Below the pieces are notes generated by a model, which was given only the letters and a program-made list of their open reading frames with translations, did not search any database and was not told the DNA's origin. This document shows positions 26,986-36,202 of a stretch of 64,000 bases of DNA, piece by piece. The position numbers and the translations under genes are program-made. Source of the DNA: Pseudoalteromonas sp. UG3-2. GTDB taxonomy: Bacteria > Pseudomonadota > Gammaproteobacteria > Enterobacterales > Alteromonadaceae. Every line of letters starts with the position of its first letter. Positions within the stretch are counted from its first letter, which is position 1. Location of the stretch: assembly GCF_037120705.1 (NCBI RefSeq), contig NZ_JAWLJU010000001.1:496001-560000 (forward strand), in the 5' to 3' direction.

Positions 26986-27795
26986 ATGCTAAGTGCAAAA
27001 CAATTAACGGTTGCTGTGGGAGCCAAAAAGCTTCTTAATGAGGTTGACTTCAGCTTGTCGCCTGGGGAGCTGGCGGTGGTGCTTGGACCAAACGGCGCGG
27101 GGAAATCGACCTTATTAAAGGCCCTTTGCGGTGACGTTAGTTTGCAAGCAGGCGAGGTACGTTATCATGACAAACCCATATTGCAGTATAGCGCTCAACA
27201 ACTATCTCGTATTCGCGCCGTACTGACTCAACAATACGACTGTGAATTTCCCTTTAGCGTGCAAGAAATCGTGGATATGTCTCATTATGTTCACCAACAT
27301 CAAATCTCGCCTACACGGCTAAAACAGTTCTCACTGCAAGCGCTAGAGACATTATCGGTTGCCCACCTGACCAAGCGTAGCTTTACGCAATTATCAGGCG
27401 GAGAAAAACAAAGAGTGCAGTTTGCGCGGGTGTTGTGTCAGTTATTACCAACCTTAGAACAACAACAACCTTGTTATTTAATGATTGATGAGCCTACGGC
27501 AAGTTTAGACTTATTTCATCAATACCAAGTGATGGCACTCGCTAAAGACATCGCCAAACAGGGAGCTGGCGTGGTTGCCGTGGTCCATGACTTAGCATTG
27601 GCTGCCAGTTTTGCCGACACCGTTTACTTGCTCCAACAAGGTGAGCTAGTTGCGTCCGGTACGCCCGATGCCGTGCTTGCTAAGCAACAACTGAAACACA
27701 CCTATGGCATTGATGCCGAGCTCACTCAGGTGGGTGACTTTCTGCCCGCGTTAGGGGTGGCAAAAAGCTTCGACTTGCGTGCCGCCCAACCCTAG
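26986..27795 (+). CDS. hmuV: Hemin ABC transporter, ATP-binding protein HmuV
   Basis: This ATPase of 269 residues has Walker A GPNGAGKST near residue 36, signature LSGGEKQRVQ, Walker B YLMIDEPTASLD, and a switch His in VVHDLALA. Length and motifs fit the HmuV subgroup. It powers heme import through HmuU and is the last gene of hmuTUV; no clear hairpin terminator follows before the convergent Nudix gene. Confidence 0.94.
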   Translation: MLSAKQLTVAVGAKKLLNEVDFSLSPGELAVVLGPNGAGKSTLLKALCGDVSLQAGEVRYHDKPILQYSAQQLSRIRAVLTQQYDCEFPFSVQEIVDMSHYVHQHQISPTRLKQFSLQALETLSVAHLTKRSFTQLSGGEKQRVQFARVLCQLLPTLEQQQPCYLMIDEPTASLDLFHQYQVMALAKDIAKQGAGVVAVVHDLALAASFADTVYLLQQGELVASGTPDAVLAKQQLKHTYGIDAELTQVGDFLPALGVAKSFDLRAAQP

Positions 27796-27835
27796 GTTCA
27801 CACTGGCTATGAACAGTAAAGATAGGGCTTTAGGT

Positions 27836-28249
27836 TTAGAGCTGTTGCAAAAGCGTTTTATCCTTGGCTAAGAAATTTGCTAAGGATAAAAATAACGGCT
27901 GCGGTAACTGCGCTAAATCAAACCAGCGCCAATGCAAACACTTGTTTGGTTCGAGCACTTGCGCCTCGCCGCTTGCGACTTTAGCGGCGACAAACAGTGT
28001 AATGTAGTGCTTATTCTCCGCAGCAAAAATGTCGTTACTAAACCCTAACCGCGTTACTTCTGTCACTGTCAGCCCAGTTTCTTCTTGCACTTCTCGCTTG
28101 GCGCACTCCGCAATTTCTTCACCAAATTCTAGATGCCCGCCAGGAGTGGCCCAAGTATTGGCCCCATGGGCACCAATTCGCTCACCTAATAAAATCTTTT
28201 GCTCGCGGATAATTACCACCGCGACGCCCACTCGTACTGCTTCATTCAT
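27836..28249 (-). CDS. Nudix hydrolase
   Basis: This small Nudix-fold hydrolase has 137 residues. The Nudix box is intact at residues 37-59 (GGHLEFGEEIAE...REVQEETGL), so it should cleave a nucleoside diphosphate linked to another moiety. The segment NTWATPGGHLEFGE is close to the NUDT15/NTP-pyrophosphatase-like subgroup, but the substrate is not determined. The gene overlaps the upstream DUF1289 gene by eight bases, indicating one transcript. Confidence 0.88.
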   Translation of the reverse strand: MNEAVRVGVAVVIIREQKILLGERIGAHGANTWATPGGHLEFGEEIAECAKREVQEETGLTVTEVTRLGFSNDIFAAENKHYITLFVAAKVASGEAQVLEPNKCLHWRWFDLAQLPQPLFLSLANFLAKDKTLLQQL

Positions 28250-28442
28250 CGCTTTGCGCCAATTTTATTTGTTGCCGCTTTTGTTCACAGTTTTGCAATA
28301 CATCACGCTTTTGTTTATCAGTAAAACTCGTCCAGCCTGTGATCTGCTCTAATGTCCGGAAACAACCTAGGCAAATGTCGTTATCGTCCAAGCAGCATTT
28401 GCGGATACAAGGCGACTCTGTAGTGGTACTCGACACTGTCAT
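28242..28442 (-). CDS. DUF1289 protein
   Basis: This 66-residue protein has the DUF1289 cysteine pattern SPCIRKCCLDDNDICLGCFRT followed by EQITGWTSFTDKQK. The four clustered cysteines suggest a bound metal or Fe-S centre. These proteins are widespread, small, and without a firm function. Overlap with the downstream Nudix gene suggests co-expression. Confidence 0.85.
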   Translation of the reverse strand: MTVSSTTTESPCIRKCCLDDNDICLGCFRTLEQITGWTSFTDKQKRDVLQNCEQKRQQIKLAQSDE

Positions 28443-28615
28443 TGCTCACTTTGCTCTAAATGCCTAATCGTATTTATATTAGCAGTTGGCCTCTTTGTTA
28501 CTCAAGGCAATGAGCTAATTACAGGTGAGTTAACTATTGCAGACCCCAAATAGTTGTTCCCTATTACAAAATACCCTTAAGTCATTCGATACTTATTAAT
28601 GGATAGTGTGAGTTA

Positions 28616-29212
28616 TCAAACGAACCCTAACCCCAGCACAACAAGTGCCACTAACGACAAAGCAAAGACGAGTCGTATCGCCGATAGCGTCTTAACATTG
28701 GTTATGGTTTTAAACATCACGCCTCCTAAAGCCAACCAACACACGTCGACCAATACCGCTACGGAGTAACAGACACTGGCCGCTAATAAGATGGCTGTGA
28801 GGTTTGAAGTTACAGGCACAGTAGTGCTGGCAAATATTGCAATACAGGCAGCATAGGCCTTGGGGTTGAGCAAGTTAAGTAGAAACCCGTCATAAAAACG
28901 CAGAAGTGACTGCACTTTGCTGTCCAGTGCCGATTTATTACTGGCAATTTTGTAGGCAACATAGAGCAGATACGCTGCCGCAGCCCATTTTAATCCTCTA
29001 CTGATTTGCGGCTGCTCCACCAGCAAGGTGGCCACACCAGAGGCAGCCAGTATTATTGCAACTAGGAGCCCAGCTAAGATACCGCATAAAAATGGCAAGC
29101 CACGTTTAAACCCTTGGGCCGCGCCCGTTGCAGCTAAAGCCAATGGCGCAGGGCCAGGTGACCCCAGCAGTACCAAGGTAGTGAAGGCAATAGTAAAAAG
29201 TGCTTCTGTCAT
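28616..29212 (-). CDS. LysE/RhtB-family amino-acid exporter
   Basis: This integral membrane protein of 198 residues has five to six helices. The LysE/RhtB signature is near the N-terminus (LLGSPGPAPLALAATGAAQGFKRG) and LLNLLNPKAY lies in the centre. Family members export amino acids or their analogues from the cytoplasm. The specific substrate cannot be read from the sequence. It lies between the Nudix pair and the prp operon, in the same orientation, but a hairpin at 29291-29313 separates it from prpF. Confidence 0.88.
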   Translation of the reverse strand: MTEALFTIAFTTLVLLGSPGPAPLALAATGAAQGFKRGLPFLCGILAGLLVAIILAASGVATLLVEQPQISRGLKWAAAAYLLYVAYKIASNKSALDSKVQSLLRFYDGFLLNLLNPKAYAACIAIFASTTVPVTSNLTAILLAASVCYSVAVLVDVCWLALGGVMFKTITNVKTLSAIRLVFALSLVALVVLGLGFV

Positions 29213-29290
29213 CGCTTATTTCCTTTAACAAGTGCTCTGCTGAGTCAATGAGTTTATTTATTCTGGTGGTGCATGGGGCGAGATTAATAG

Positions 29291-29313
29291 CAGCCCTGAA
29301 CAGATCAGGGCTG
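29291..29313 (-). terminator. Hairpin terminating the prp operon
   Basis: A perfect nine-base stem CAGCCCTGA/TCAGGGCTG with a five-base loop lies 16 bases beyond the prpF stop on the minus strand. The T-run after it is weak, so termination may be partial. Confidence 0.6.
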
Positions 29314-29328
29314 TGAAGATAAGTTTAT

Positions 29329-30504
29329 CTAGGCTTGTGGTACTCTGACTTGTCCTTCCATCAGTACCCGCGCACTGCGGCTCATGATCGCCTTTTTAGC
29401 TTGCCAACGACCAGACTGCTGCAGCGCTTCGGCGCCGACTTTTAAGGTACCAGAGGGATGGCCAAAGGTCACGCTAGTGAGATTGCCGCCACCTGCAGCC
29501 TCATTCACTAAGGTGCCAGGAATCGCTGCCGCCGTGGCAATGGCAACAGCAGCGGTCCCCATCATGGCATGGTGCAGCTTACCCATGGACAAGGCGCGAA
29601 CATTCAAGTCAATGGTCTCAGCGCCAATGGCTTTGCCACTCGACGAGGTGTATGCCTTCGGCGGCGACACAAACGCGATTTTTGGCGTATGCTGCCGCAT
29701 CTTGGCTTCATCAATATGCTCAATTAAGCCCATTTTAACGGCGCCATAAGCACGAATCTTTTCAAATCGCGCCAATGCTGCCGGATCGCCATTAATCGCC
29801 TCTTGTAATTCCGTACCGTCATAACCTAAGTCATCGGCTCGGAAAAATAAGGTGGGGATCCCAGCACTTATCATGGTAACCTCAAAAGTGCCCTCATCGG
29901 GCACAGTGAGAGTGTCTACCAAGTTCCCCGAAGGGAACATGTCGACATCAGGATCGCTTGGATCCATAAACTCAACCACCACCTCGGCGGCCGGAAAAGT
30001 AACCCCATCAAGTTCAAAATCACCGGTTTCTTGTACTTCGCCATTGTTCATGGGCACATGGGCAACAATGGTTTTGCCAATGTTGGCTTGCCAGATGTTG
30101 ACCACAGCAATGCCATTGTCTGGCACTTTATCGGCGTCTACCAAACCGTTACTGATGGCGAAAGCGCCAACAGCCGCAGTGAGGTTGCCGCAGTTGCCGC
30201 TCCAATCAATAAAGGGTTTATCAATGGCAACTTGGCCAAACAAGTAATCGACGTCATGATCGGCGCTGTCACTTTTAGATAAAATAACTGTTTTACTGGT
30301 GCTCGAGGTCGCTCCCCCCATACCGTCCGTGTGTTTGCCATACGGGTCGGGACTGCCTATAACTCGCAGCAGCAATGCATCTCGTGCTTCACCAGGGACT
30401 TGAGCAAACTCCGGTAAATCCGCCAGATTAAAAAACACCCCTTTGGAGGTGCCGCCACGCATGTAGGTGGCGGGAATTTTTAGTTGTGGTTTAAACTCAC
30501 TCAT
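29329..30504 (-). CDS. prpF: 2-methylaconitate cis-trans isomerase PrpF
   Basis: PrpF (391 residues) works with AcnD in the methylcitrate cycle, converting trans-2-methylaconitate to the cis form usable by aconitase. Typical family segments are IPATYMRGGTSKGVFF at the N-terminus, GGATSSTSKTVI, WSGNCGNLTAAVGAFA and a C-terminal TSVTFGHPSGTLKVG. It starts two bases after acnD stops and ends the operon. Confidence 0.95.
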   Translation of the reverse strand: MSEFKPQLKIPATYMRGGTSKGVFFNLADLPEFAQVPGEARDALLLRVIGSPDPYGKHTDGMGGATSSTSKTVILSKSDSADHDVDYLFGQVAIDKPFIDWSGNCGNLTAAVGAFAISNGLVDADKVPDNGIAVVNIWQANIGKTIVAHVPMNNGEVQETGDFELDGVTFPAAEVVVEFMDPSDPDVDMFPSGNLVDTLTVPDEGTFEVTMISAGIPTLFFRADDLGYDGTELQEAINGDPAALARFEKIRAYGAVKMGLIEHIDEAKMRQHTPKIAFVSPPKAYTSSSGKAIGAETIDLNVRALSMGKLHHAMMGTAAVAIATAAAIPGTLVNEAAGGGNLTSVTFGHPSGTLKVGAEALQQSGRWQAKKAIMSRSARVLMEGQVRVPQA

Positions 30505-30506
30505 GC

Positions 30507-33101
30507 TTATACGCCTTCTGCTTCCAAGAAGTCTTGGGCAAAGCGCTGTAACACACCACCTGCAGAGTAAATAGACACTTCTTCGAACGTATCTAGGCGA
30601 CAGATAACCGGTACTTCAACACGTTCTCCATTTTTACGGTTAACGATGAGTGTAAGTGTTGCACCCGGTGCCGGTTCGCCTTCAACATCATAGGTTTCAG
30701 TACCATCTAAGCCGAGAGTTTTACGGGTTGTGCCCGCTTCAAACTCCAGCGGTAACACGCCCATACCAATTAAGTTAGTACGGTGAATACGCTCAAACCC
30801 TTCCGCCACAATCACTTCAACCCCAGCTAAACGCACCCCTTTGGCCGCCCAGTCACGAGATGACCCTTGGCCATAGTCGGCACCGGCAACAATAATTAGC
30901 GGCTGTTTGCGCTCCATGTAAGTTTCGATGGTTTCCCACATCCGCATCACTTTGCCTTCTGGCTCTAAACGTGCCAGAGAGCCCTGCACCACTTCGCCGT
31001 TTTCGACCACCATTTCATTGAGAATTTTGGGGTTAGCAAAGGTCGCGCGCTGAGCCGTTAAGTGATCGCCTCGGTGGGTGGCGTAAGAGTTAAAGTCTTC
31101 TTCAGGCAAGCCCATTTTCGCCAAGTATTCACCAGCAGCACTGTCTGCCATAATGGCATTCGATGGTGACAAGTGATCGGTGGTGATGTTATCTCCAAGA
31201 ATAGCCAATGGGCGCATGCCTTTCATGGTGCGCTCACTCGCTAAGGCACCTTCCCAATAAGGAGGACGGCGAATATAGGTACTCATAGGACGCCACTGGT
31301 ACAGTGGATCATTGTCTTCGCCATAATCTACGCTTAAATCAAACATGGGCTCGTACACTGCGCGGAACTGTTCGGGCTTGACGCTTTCTTTGATCACCGC
31401 ATCAATTTCTTCATCACTTGGCCACAGATCCTTTAAGGTCACTGGGTTGCCTTGTTGGTCTCTGCCCAGTACGCCGTTTTCAATATCAAAGCGCACAGTA
31501 CCGGCAATGGCATAAGCTACTACCAATGGCGGTGATGCTAAGAAAGCTTGTTTAGCGTACGGGTGAATACGACCGTCAAAGTTACGGTTACCAGACAGCA
31601 CAGCAGTTGAATAGAGGTCACGGTCAATCAACTCTTGTTGAATTTTCGGGTCAAGCGAACCACTCATGCCGTTACAAGTAGTACAAGCGAACGCCACGAC
31701 ACCAAAACCTAGGGCTTCTAATTCAGGCAGTAATTGTGCTTCTTCCATGTAAGAACGCACCGCTTTTGAGCCTGGCGCAAACGAGGTTTTCACCCAAGGT
31801 TTGCGGGTTAAACCCAGCTTATTGGCGTTACGAGCAAGCAAACCGGCAGCCACCACGTTACGTGGGTTACTGGTGTTAGTACAACTGGTAATGGCGGCAA
31901 TGATCACCGCGCCATCTGGCATCAGGCCATCTTCCGGCTCTGCAATTTCTCTAGCAATACCTTGGTTTTCTAGATCGCTGGTGGCCACTCGACGGTGGGG
32001 GTTAGATGGCCCAGCGATATTACGAGTAACCGTGGATAAATCGAACTTTAATACTCGCTCATACTGCACTTTTTCAAGTGAGTCTGCCCATAGCCCTGTG
32101 TGCTTAGCGTATTGTTCCACCAACTTCACTTGCTCATCGTCACGGCCAGTGAGTTTTAAGTAATCAATGGTTTGTTCATCAATGTAGAACATCGCCGCTG
32201 TGGCGCCGTATTCTGGCGTCATATTGGAAATGGTTGCTCGGTCACCTAAATTTAAGTCCTTGGTGCCTTCACCAAAGAATTCTAGGTAACTTGATACCAC
32301 TCGCTCTTTACGCAAGAACTCGGTGATTGCCAATACGATGTCTGTGGCGGTGATCCCAGGTTGACGCTTACCGACAATTTCAACTCCGACAATATCCGGC
32401 AGTCGCATGTAGGAAGCTCGGCCGAGCATTACGCTCTCGGCCTCGAGGCCGCCAACGCCTACCGCAATAACACCTAAGGCATCAACGTGCGGCGTGTGGC
32501 TATCGGTGCCCACCAATGTGTCTGGGAACGCCACACCGTCGCGGGCTTGAATCACCGGAGACATTTTTTCTAGGTTAATTTGGTGCAAAATGCCATTGCC
32601 CGGAGGGATAACATCGACATTTTTAAAGGCGGTTTTGGTCCAATTAATAAAGTGGAAGCGGTCATCATTACGACGGTCTTCAATGGCCCGGTTTTTCTCA
32701 AACGCGTCTTTTTCATAACCGGCGTGTTCAACAGCAAGACTGTGGTCAACAATTAACTGGGTAGGGACTACCGGGTTCACTTTTGCCGGATCGCCACCTT
32801 TTTCAGCGATGGCATCGCGGAGGCCAGCTAAATCAACCAACGCTGTTTGCCCTAAAATATCATGACACACTACCCGAGCTGGGAACCAAGGAAAGTCCAG
32901 ATCGCGGCGACGCTCAATAATTTGCGTCAAGTAGTCGTTGAGCTTTTCTGGCTCTGCGCGACGCACTAAGTTTTCTGCTAAAACACGTGAAGTGTAAGGT
33001 AAGGTTTCGTAGCTACCTGGTTTAATTGCTTCTACAGCGGCTTTGGTGTCGTAATAACACAGCTCAGAATCAGGTAGGCGTTTGCGGAATTCAGTATTCA
33101 T
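30507..33101 (-). CDS. acnD: 2-methylcitrate dehydratase AcnD (Fe/S-dependent)
   Basis: AcnD is an aconitase-like [4Fe-4S] enzyme that dehydrates 2-methylcitrate. It has 864 residues from the ATG at 33101, the expected length for the family. I preferred that start over 33149 because a GGAAG Shine-Dalgarno lies five bases upstream and the first 16 codons of the longer frame look non-coding. Cluster cysteines are visible in ITSCTNTSNPRN and ACTTCNGMSG, and the swivel domain contains GADYGQGSSRDWAAKG. The gene is followed after two bases by prpF and preceded by prpC. Confidence 0.95.
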   Translation of the reverse strand: MNTEFRKRLPDSELCYYDTKAAVEAIKPGSYETLPYTSRVLAENLVRRAEPEKLNDYLTQIIERRRDLDFPWFPARVVCHDILGQTALVDLAGLRDAIAEKGGDPAKVNPVVPTQLIVDHSLAVEHAGYEKDAFEKNRAIEDRRNDDRFHFINWTKTAFKNVDVIPPGNGILHQINLEKMSPVIQARDGVAFPDTLVGTDSHTPHVDALGVIAVGVGGLEAESVMLGRASYMRLPDIVGVEIVGKRQPGITATDIVLAITEFLRKERVVSSYLEFFGEGTKDLNLGDRATISNMTPEYGATAAMFYIDEQTIDYLKLTGRDDEQVKLVEQYAKHTGLWADSLEKVQYERVLKFDLSTVTRNIAGPSNPHRRVATSDLENQGIAREIAEPEDGLMPDGAVIIAAITSCTNTSNPRNVVAAGLLARNANKLGLTRKPWVKTSFAPGSKAVRSYMEEAQLLPELEALGFGVVAFACTTCNGMSGSLDPKIQQELIDRDLYSTAVLSGNRNFDGRIHPYAKQAFLASPPLVVAYAIAGTVRFDIENGVLGRDQQGNPVTLKDLWPSDEEIDAVIKESVKPEQFRAVYEPMFDLSVDYGEDNDPLYQWRPMSTYIRRPPYWEGALASERTMKGMRPLAILGDNITTDHLSPSNAIMADSAAGEYLAKMGLPEEDFNSYATHRGDHLTAQRATFANPKILNEMVVENGEVVQGSLARLEPEGKVMRMWETIETYMERKQPLIIVAGADYGQGSSRDWAAKGVRLAGVEVIVAEGFERIHRTNLIGMGVLPLEFEAGTTRKTLGLDGTETYDVEGEPAPGATLTLIVNRKNGERVEVPVICRLDTFEEVSIYSAGGVLQRFAQDFLEAEGV

Positions 33102-33185
33102 AACAACTTCCAATAATCGGTGACAAGGAGAAGACGGTGTGCAAGCCATTTAGGCTGCGGCTGACTTAAAGGTGTAAAGCCAGTT

Positions 33186-33210
33186 GGCACTGAGCAACAA
33201 GCCCAGTGCC
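33186..33210 (-). repeat. Intercistronic hairpin between prpC and acnD
   Basis: An inverted repeat GGCACTG/CAGTGCC with an eleven-base loop lies just past the prpC stop. It lacks a T-tract, so it is more likely an mRNA-stabilising or attenuating hairpin than a terminator. Confidence 0.5.
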
Positions 33211-33220
33211 TTGGTCAAGA

Positions 33221-34342
33221 TTAACGTTCAGTAATGGCTGGTACTGGACGTAACTCTTCCCCTGTGTATTCAGCCGACGGACGGATAATACGGTTATCGG
33301 CACGTTGCTCCATCACATGCGCAGCCCAGCCAGTAAGGCGTGACATCACAAAGATAGGAGTAAACAGTTTGGTTGGAATGTTCATAAAGTTATAAGCCGA
33401 TGCATGGAAGAAGTCGGCATTACAGAATAGCTTTTTCTCACGCCACATAACTTCTTCACAGCGCACTGATACTGGATATAACACAGTGTCGCCCACGTCT
33501 TCGGCAAGCTTTTCTGACCACTTTTTGATGATTTCGTTACGCGGATCCGAATCGGCATAAATAGCGTGACCAAAGCCCATGATTTTCTCTTTTCGCTCTA
33601 GCATCCCCATCATTTCTTGCTCGGCATGATCAGCAGACTCAAACCGCTCAATCATTTCCATGGCGGCTTCGTTAGCCCCACCATGAAGTGGGCCACGTAG
33701 CGAGCCAATGGCACCGGTAATACAAGAATGCATATCAGAAAGCGTAGAAGCACACACACGAGCAGTGAAGGTAGACGCATTAAACTCATGCTCAGCATAT
33801 AGAATCAAAGACACATGCATTACCCGTTCATGCAGTTCACTTGGCTTTTTGCCGTGTAGCAAGTGTAGGAAGTGAGCACCAATAGACTCGTCGTCCGTTT
33901 CCACATCAATGCGCACGCCATCGTGGCTAAAGCGATACCAATAACAAATAATACTTGGGAAGCTGGCTAACATGCGATCTGTTACTTTCCCTTGTTGCTC
34001 AAAGCTTTCCTCGCCCTCAAGGTTACCTAGCATAGAACAACCGGTACGTAATACATCCATTGGGTGCGCGTCTGCTGGAATGCGCTCGAGTACTTCGCGT
34101 AGTGCTAATGGCAAACCACGCATTGCTTTTAATTCACTTTTATAGTTGTCTAGCTCTGCTTGGTTAGGCAACTTACCTTTTAAGATAAGGTAAGCCACTT
34201 CTTCAAACTGACAGTGTTCAGCCAGATCCTTGACGTCGTAGCCGCGGTACGTCAGACCTGAGCCTGATTTACCTACTGTTGATAATGCGGTTTTACCTGC
34301 TACTTGACCACGAAGGCCTGCGCCACTTAGTACTTTAGCCAT
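33221..34342 (-). CDS. prpC: 2-methylcitrate synthase PrpC
   Basis: This citrate-synthase-family enzyme (373 residues) condenses propionyl-CoA with oxaloacetate. Active-site regions are visible: HGGANEAAMEM with its catalytic His, GFGHAIYADSDPR with the second His, and FHASAYNFMNIPTKLF containing the region around the catalytic Asp equivalent. The short length and LSGAGLRGQVAGKTALS N-terminus fit methylcitrate synthase rather than the longer housekeeping GltA. The gene is flanked by prpB and acnD on the same strand, with hairpins in both gaps. Confidence 0.95.
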   Translation of the reverse strand: MAKVLSGAGLRGQVAGKTALSTVGKSGSGLTYRGYDVKDLAEHCQFEEVAYLILKGKLPNQAELDNYKSELKAMRGLPLALREVLERIPADAHPMDVLRTGCSMLGNLEGEESFEQQGKVTDRMLASFPSIICYWYRFSHDGVRIDVETDDESIGAHFLHLLHGKKPSELHERVMHVSLILYAEHEFNASTFTARVCASTLSDMHSCITGAIGSLRGPLHGGANEAAMEMIERFESADHAEQEMMGMLERKEKIMGFGHAIYADSDPRNEIIKKWSEKLAEDVGDTVLYPVSVRCEEVMWREKKLFCNADFFHASAYNFMNIPTKLFTPIFVMSRLTGWAAHVMEQRADNRIIRPSAEYTGEELRPVPAITER

Positions 34343-34387
34343 TTTGTTGTCTCCTGAATTTTTTACCTGCTGAGGATTAATTTTTAT

Positions 34388-34408
34388 CTCGCTGACGCTG
34401 CCAGCGAG
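34388..34408 (-). repeat. Intercistronic hairpin between prpB and prpC
   Basis: A perfect seven-base stem CTCGCTG/CAGCGAG closes a seven-base loop just after the prpB stop. The T-run that follows on the minus strand is interrupted, so partial termination or RNA stabilisation are both possible. Confidence 0.5.
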
Positions 34409-34417
34409 TTGAATTTT

Positions 34418-35296
34418 TTACTTATTTTTGCCTTCGGCGAATAAGGCATCTAGCTTTTGTTCATACTCGTGATAGCCAAGGTAATCGTACAAGTCCATGC
34501 GGGTTTGCATGGTATCGATCACGGCTTTTTGGTCGCCATTTTGTAAAATTGATTGATATACCAGCTCTGCTGCTTTGTTCATGGCTCTGAAGGCACTTAA
34601 TGGATACAGCACCATATCTACGCCCCACTCACCCAGCTCGCTTTTGTTCCAAAGCTCGGTTTTACCAAACTCAGTAATATTAGCCAAAATTGGCACATCG
34701 AGCGCTTCACTGAACGCACGATAGTGTTCTTCGGTTTGCACCGCTTCTGCGAAAATGCCGTCAGCACCAGCTTCCACATAGGCTTTAGCACGAGCGATAG
34801 CGGCTTCCAAGCCCTCTTGCGCAAAGGAGTCGGTTCTGGCCATGATGAAAAAGTCTGGATCGGTGCGGGCATCGACAGCTGCTTTAATGCGATCGACCAT
34901 TTCTGCTGTGGATACGATTTCTTTATTAGGGCGGTGGCCACAACGCTTTTGTGCCACTTGGTCTTCCATATGAACCGCCGCAGCACCGGCTTTTTCCATA
35001 TCACGGATGGTTTTAGCAATATTAAATGCCCCACCCCAACCGGTATCGATATCCACCATTAAAGGTAGATCACACGCTGAGGTTATGCGATCGACATCGG
35101 CAATCACGTCATTTAACGACGTCATGCCTAAGTCAGGTAAGCCATAAGAAGCGTTAGCAACACCGCCACCCGATAAGTAAATGGCTTGGTGACCAATTTT
35201 CTTGGCCATAATCGCGCTGTAAGCGTTAATAGTGCCGACTATTTGTAATGGTTGATTGGCTTTTAGTGCCTCACGAAATTTTTTTCCTGCGCTCAT
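34418..35296 (-). CDS. prpB: 2-methylisocitrate lyase PrpB
   Basis: PrpB (292 residues) belongs to the isocitrate-lyase/PEP-mutase superfamily and splits 2-methylisocitrate into pyruvate and succinate. Key segments are [18 protein letters not shown], the Mg-binding VDIDTGWG, the catalytic loop [10 protein letters not shown], and IMARTDS. It begins 12 bases after the GntR regulator gene stops, so regulator and enzymes are probably co-transcribed. Confidence 0.95.
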   Translation of the reverse strand: MSAGKKFREALKANQPLQIVGTINAYSAIMAKKIGHQAIYLSGGGVANASYGLPDLGMTSLNDVIADVDRITSACDLPLMVDIDTGWGGAFNIAKTIRDMEKAGAAAVHMEDQVAQKRCGHRPNKEIVSTAEMVDRIKAAVDARTDPDFFIMARTDSFAQEGLEAAIARAKAYVEAGADGIFAEAVQTEEHYRAFSEALDVPILANITEFGKTELWNKSELGEWGVDMVLYPLSAFRAMNKAAELVYQSILQNGDQKAVIDTMQTRMDLYDYLGYHEYEQKLDALFAEGKNK

Positions 35297-35307
35297 GATG
35301 TTCTCTC

Positions 35308-35985
35308 TTAAAAGTGTGATTGATTGCTTGCTAACTTGGCTGCGATGTTATTTTTAGAATATTGGATATGTCGACGCATTAGGATCTCGGCCAACTCTGG
35401 GTCGCGATTACTGATGGCGCGCACAATGTGTTTATGCTCATCAAAGGCGGTAGTAACTCTGGGCCCTGCCATGCCTAATTGCACTCGATACATGCGCACA
35501 AGGTGATAAAGGCCGTTCACCAACATCGATATCAAACTGGCGTTTTTGCTACCTAAGATAATGCGGTAATGAAAATCTAAATCACCCGCTTCTTGGTAAT
35601 ACGAGTGCTGGTTCTTTACCTCATCAAACTGGCTCGACAGCAGCTGCTCTAAATCCGCCACTTCGCCGTCGCTCATGTGCTGTGCCGCCAACCTGGCCGC
35701 CATGCCTTCTAGTGCTTCTCTGATCTGATACAGCTCCAGTAGCCCCTCAGGGGTCAGAGTAACCACTCTGGCACCGACATTGGCTTTGCGCTCGACTAAA
35801 TGGCACGACTCTAAACGGTTGATGGCCTCCCGCACCACGGCACGACTGACCTCATACTTTGTCGACAATTCCATTTCACTGAGCTTAGACCCTGCCGCGA
35901 TCTCTCCTTCCACTATCTCTTTGCGTAGTCGAAAGAAGGCTTTATCAGAGGAGGTAACGGCTTGTTCGTCAAAAAAGCTCATCAT
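35308..35985 (-). CDS. GntR/FadR-family regulator of the propionate operon
   Basis: This transcriptional regulator has 225 residues. The N-terminal winged helix (residues 15-80, [17 protein letters not shown] as the recognition helix) is followed by an all-helical FCD ligand-binding domain with metal-binding-type histidines ([26 protein letters not shown]). It is the first gene of the prp operon and probably senses a methylcitrate-cycle intermediate and represses the operon, as in other genera where a GntR protein replaces the sigma-54 activator PrpR. The TATAAT-like -10 hexamer at 35996-36001 leaves almost no leader before the ATG, so the transcript may be leaderless. The second ATG at 35982 is an alternative start. 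Confidence 0.88.
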   Translation of the reverse strand: MMSFFDEQAVTSSDKAFFRLRKEIVEGEIAAGSKLSEMELSTKYEVSRAVVREAINRLESCHLVERKANVGARVVTLTPEGLLELYQIREALEGMAARLAAQHMSDGEVADLEQLLSSQFDEVKNQHSYYQEAGDLDFHYRIILGSKNASLISMLVNGLYHLVRMYRVQLGMAGPRVTTAFDEHKHIVRAISNRDPELAEILMRRHIQYSKNNIAAKLASNQSHF

Positions 35986-35995
35986 CAGTTAGTCT

Positions 35996-36001
35996 ATTAT
36001 A
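35996..36001 (-). promoter_or_regulatory. Putative -10 element of the prp operon
   Basis: A perfect TATAAT on the minus strand lies ten bases upstream of the regulator start codon. The best TTGTCT -35 candidate is at a short 14-base spacing, so the promoter may need an activator or have an unusual architecture. Confidence 0.5.
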
Positions 36002-36063
36002 ATGCTTTAAGTGCTAGACAATATAGTGCTGCTTTACGTATGCGTCAACCTCAAAATCGCAAC

Positions 36064-36075
36064 ATTGTCGACAAT
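36064..36075. promoter_or_regulatory. Perfect palindrome, candidate FadR-type operator
   Basis: ATTGTCGACAAT is a perfect 12-base palindrome whose core TTGT-CG-ACAA fits the TNGT-N-ACNA pattern of FadR-type GntR operators. It lies about 80 bases upstream of the regulator gene and 128 bases before the divergent binding-protein gene, so it could serve either. Confidence 0.45.
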
Positions 36076-36202
36076 AATACCAATAGACAGTATTCATCAT
36101 ATTTATGGTAATCACACAATTCTGCCCTAAATCGATCTTAACTTTTGCAGTCGAGTATATTTAGGCATAGTATTGAACTACCCGTTGCTATTTAAGGCCT
36201 GA

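Noticed and set aside
29384..32163. Plus-strand open frames within prpF and acnD
   Set aside because: They run opposite strongly recognised enzymes and look like codon-bias artefacts.
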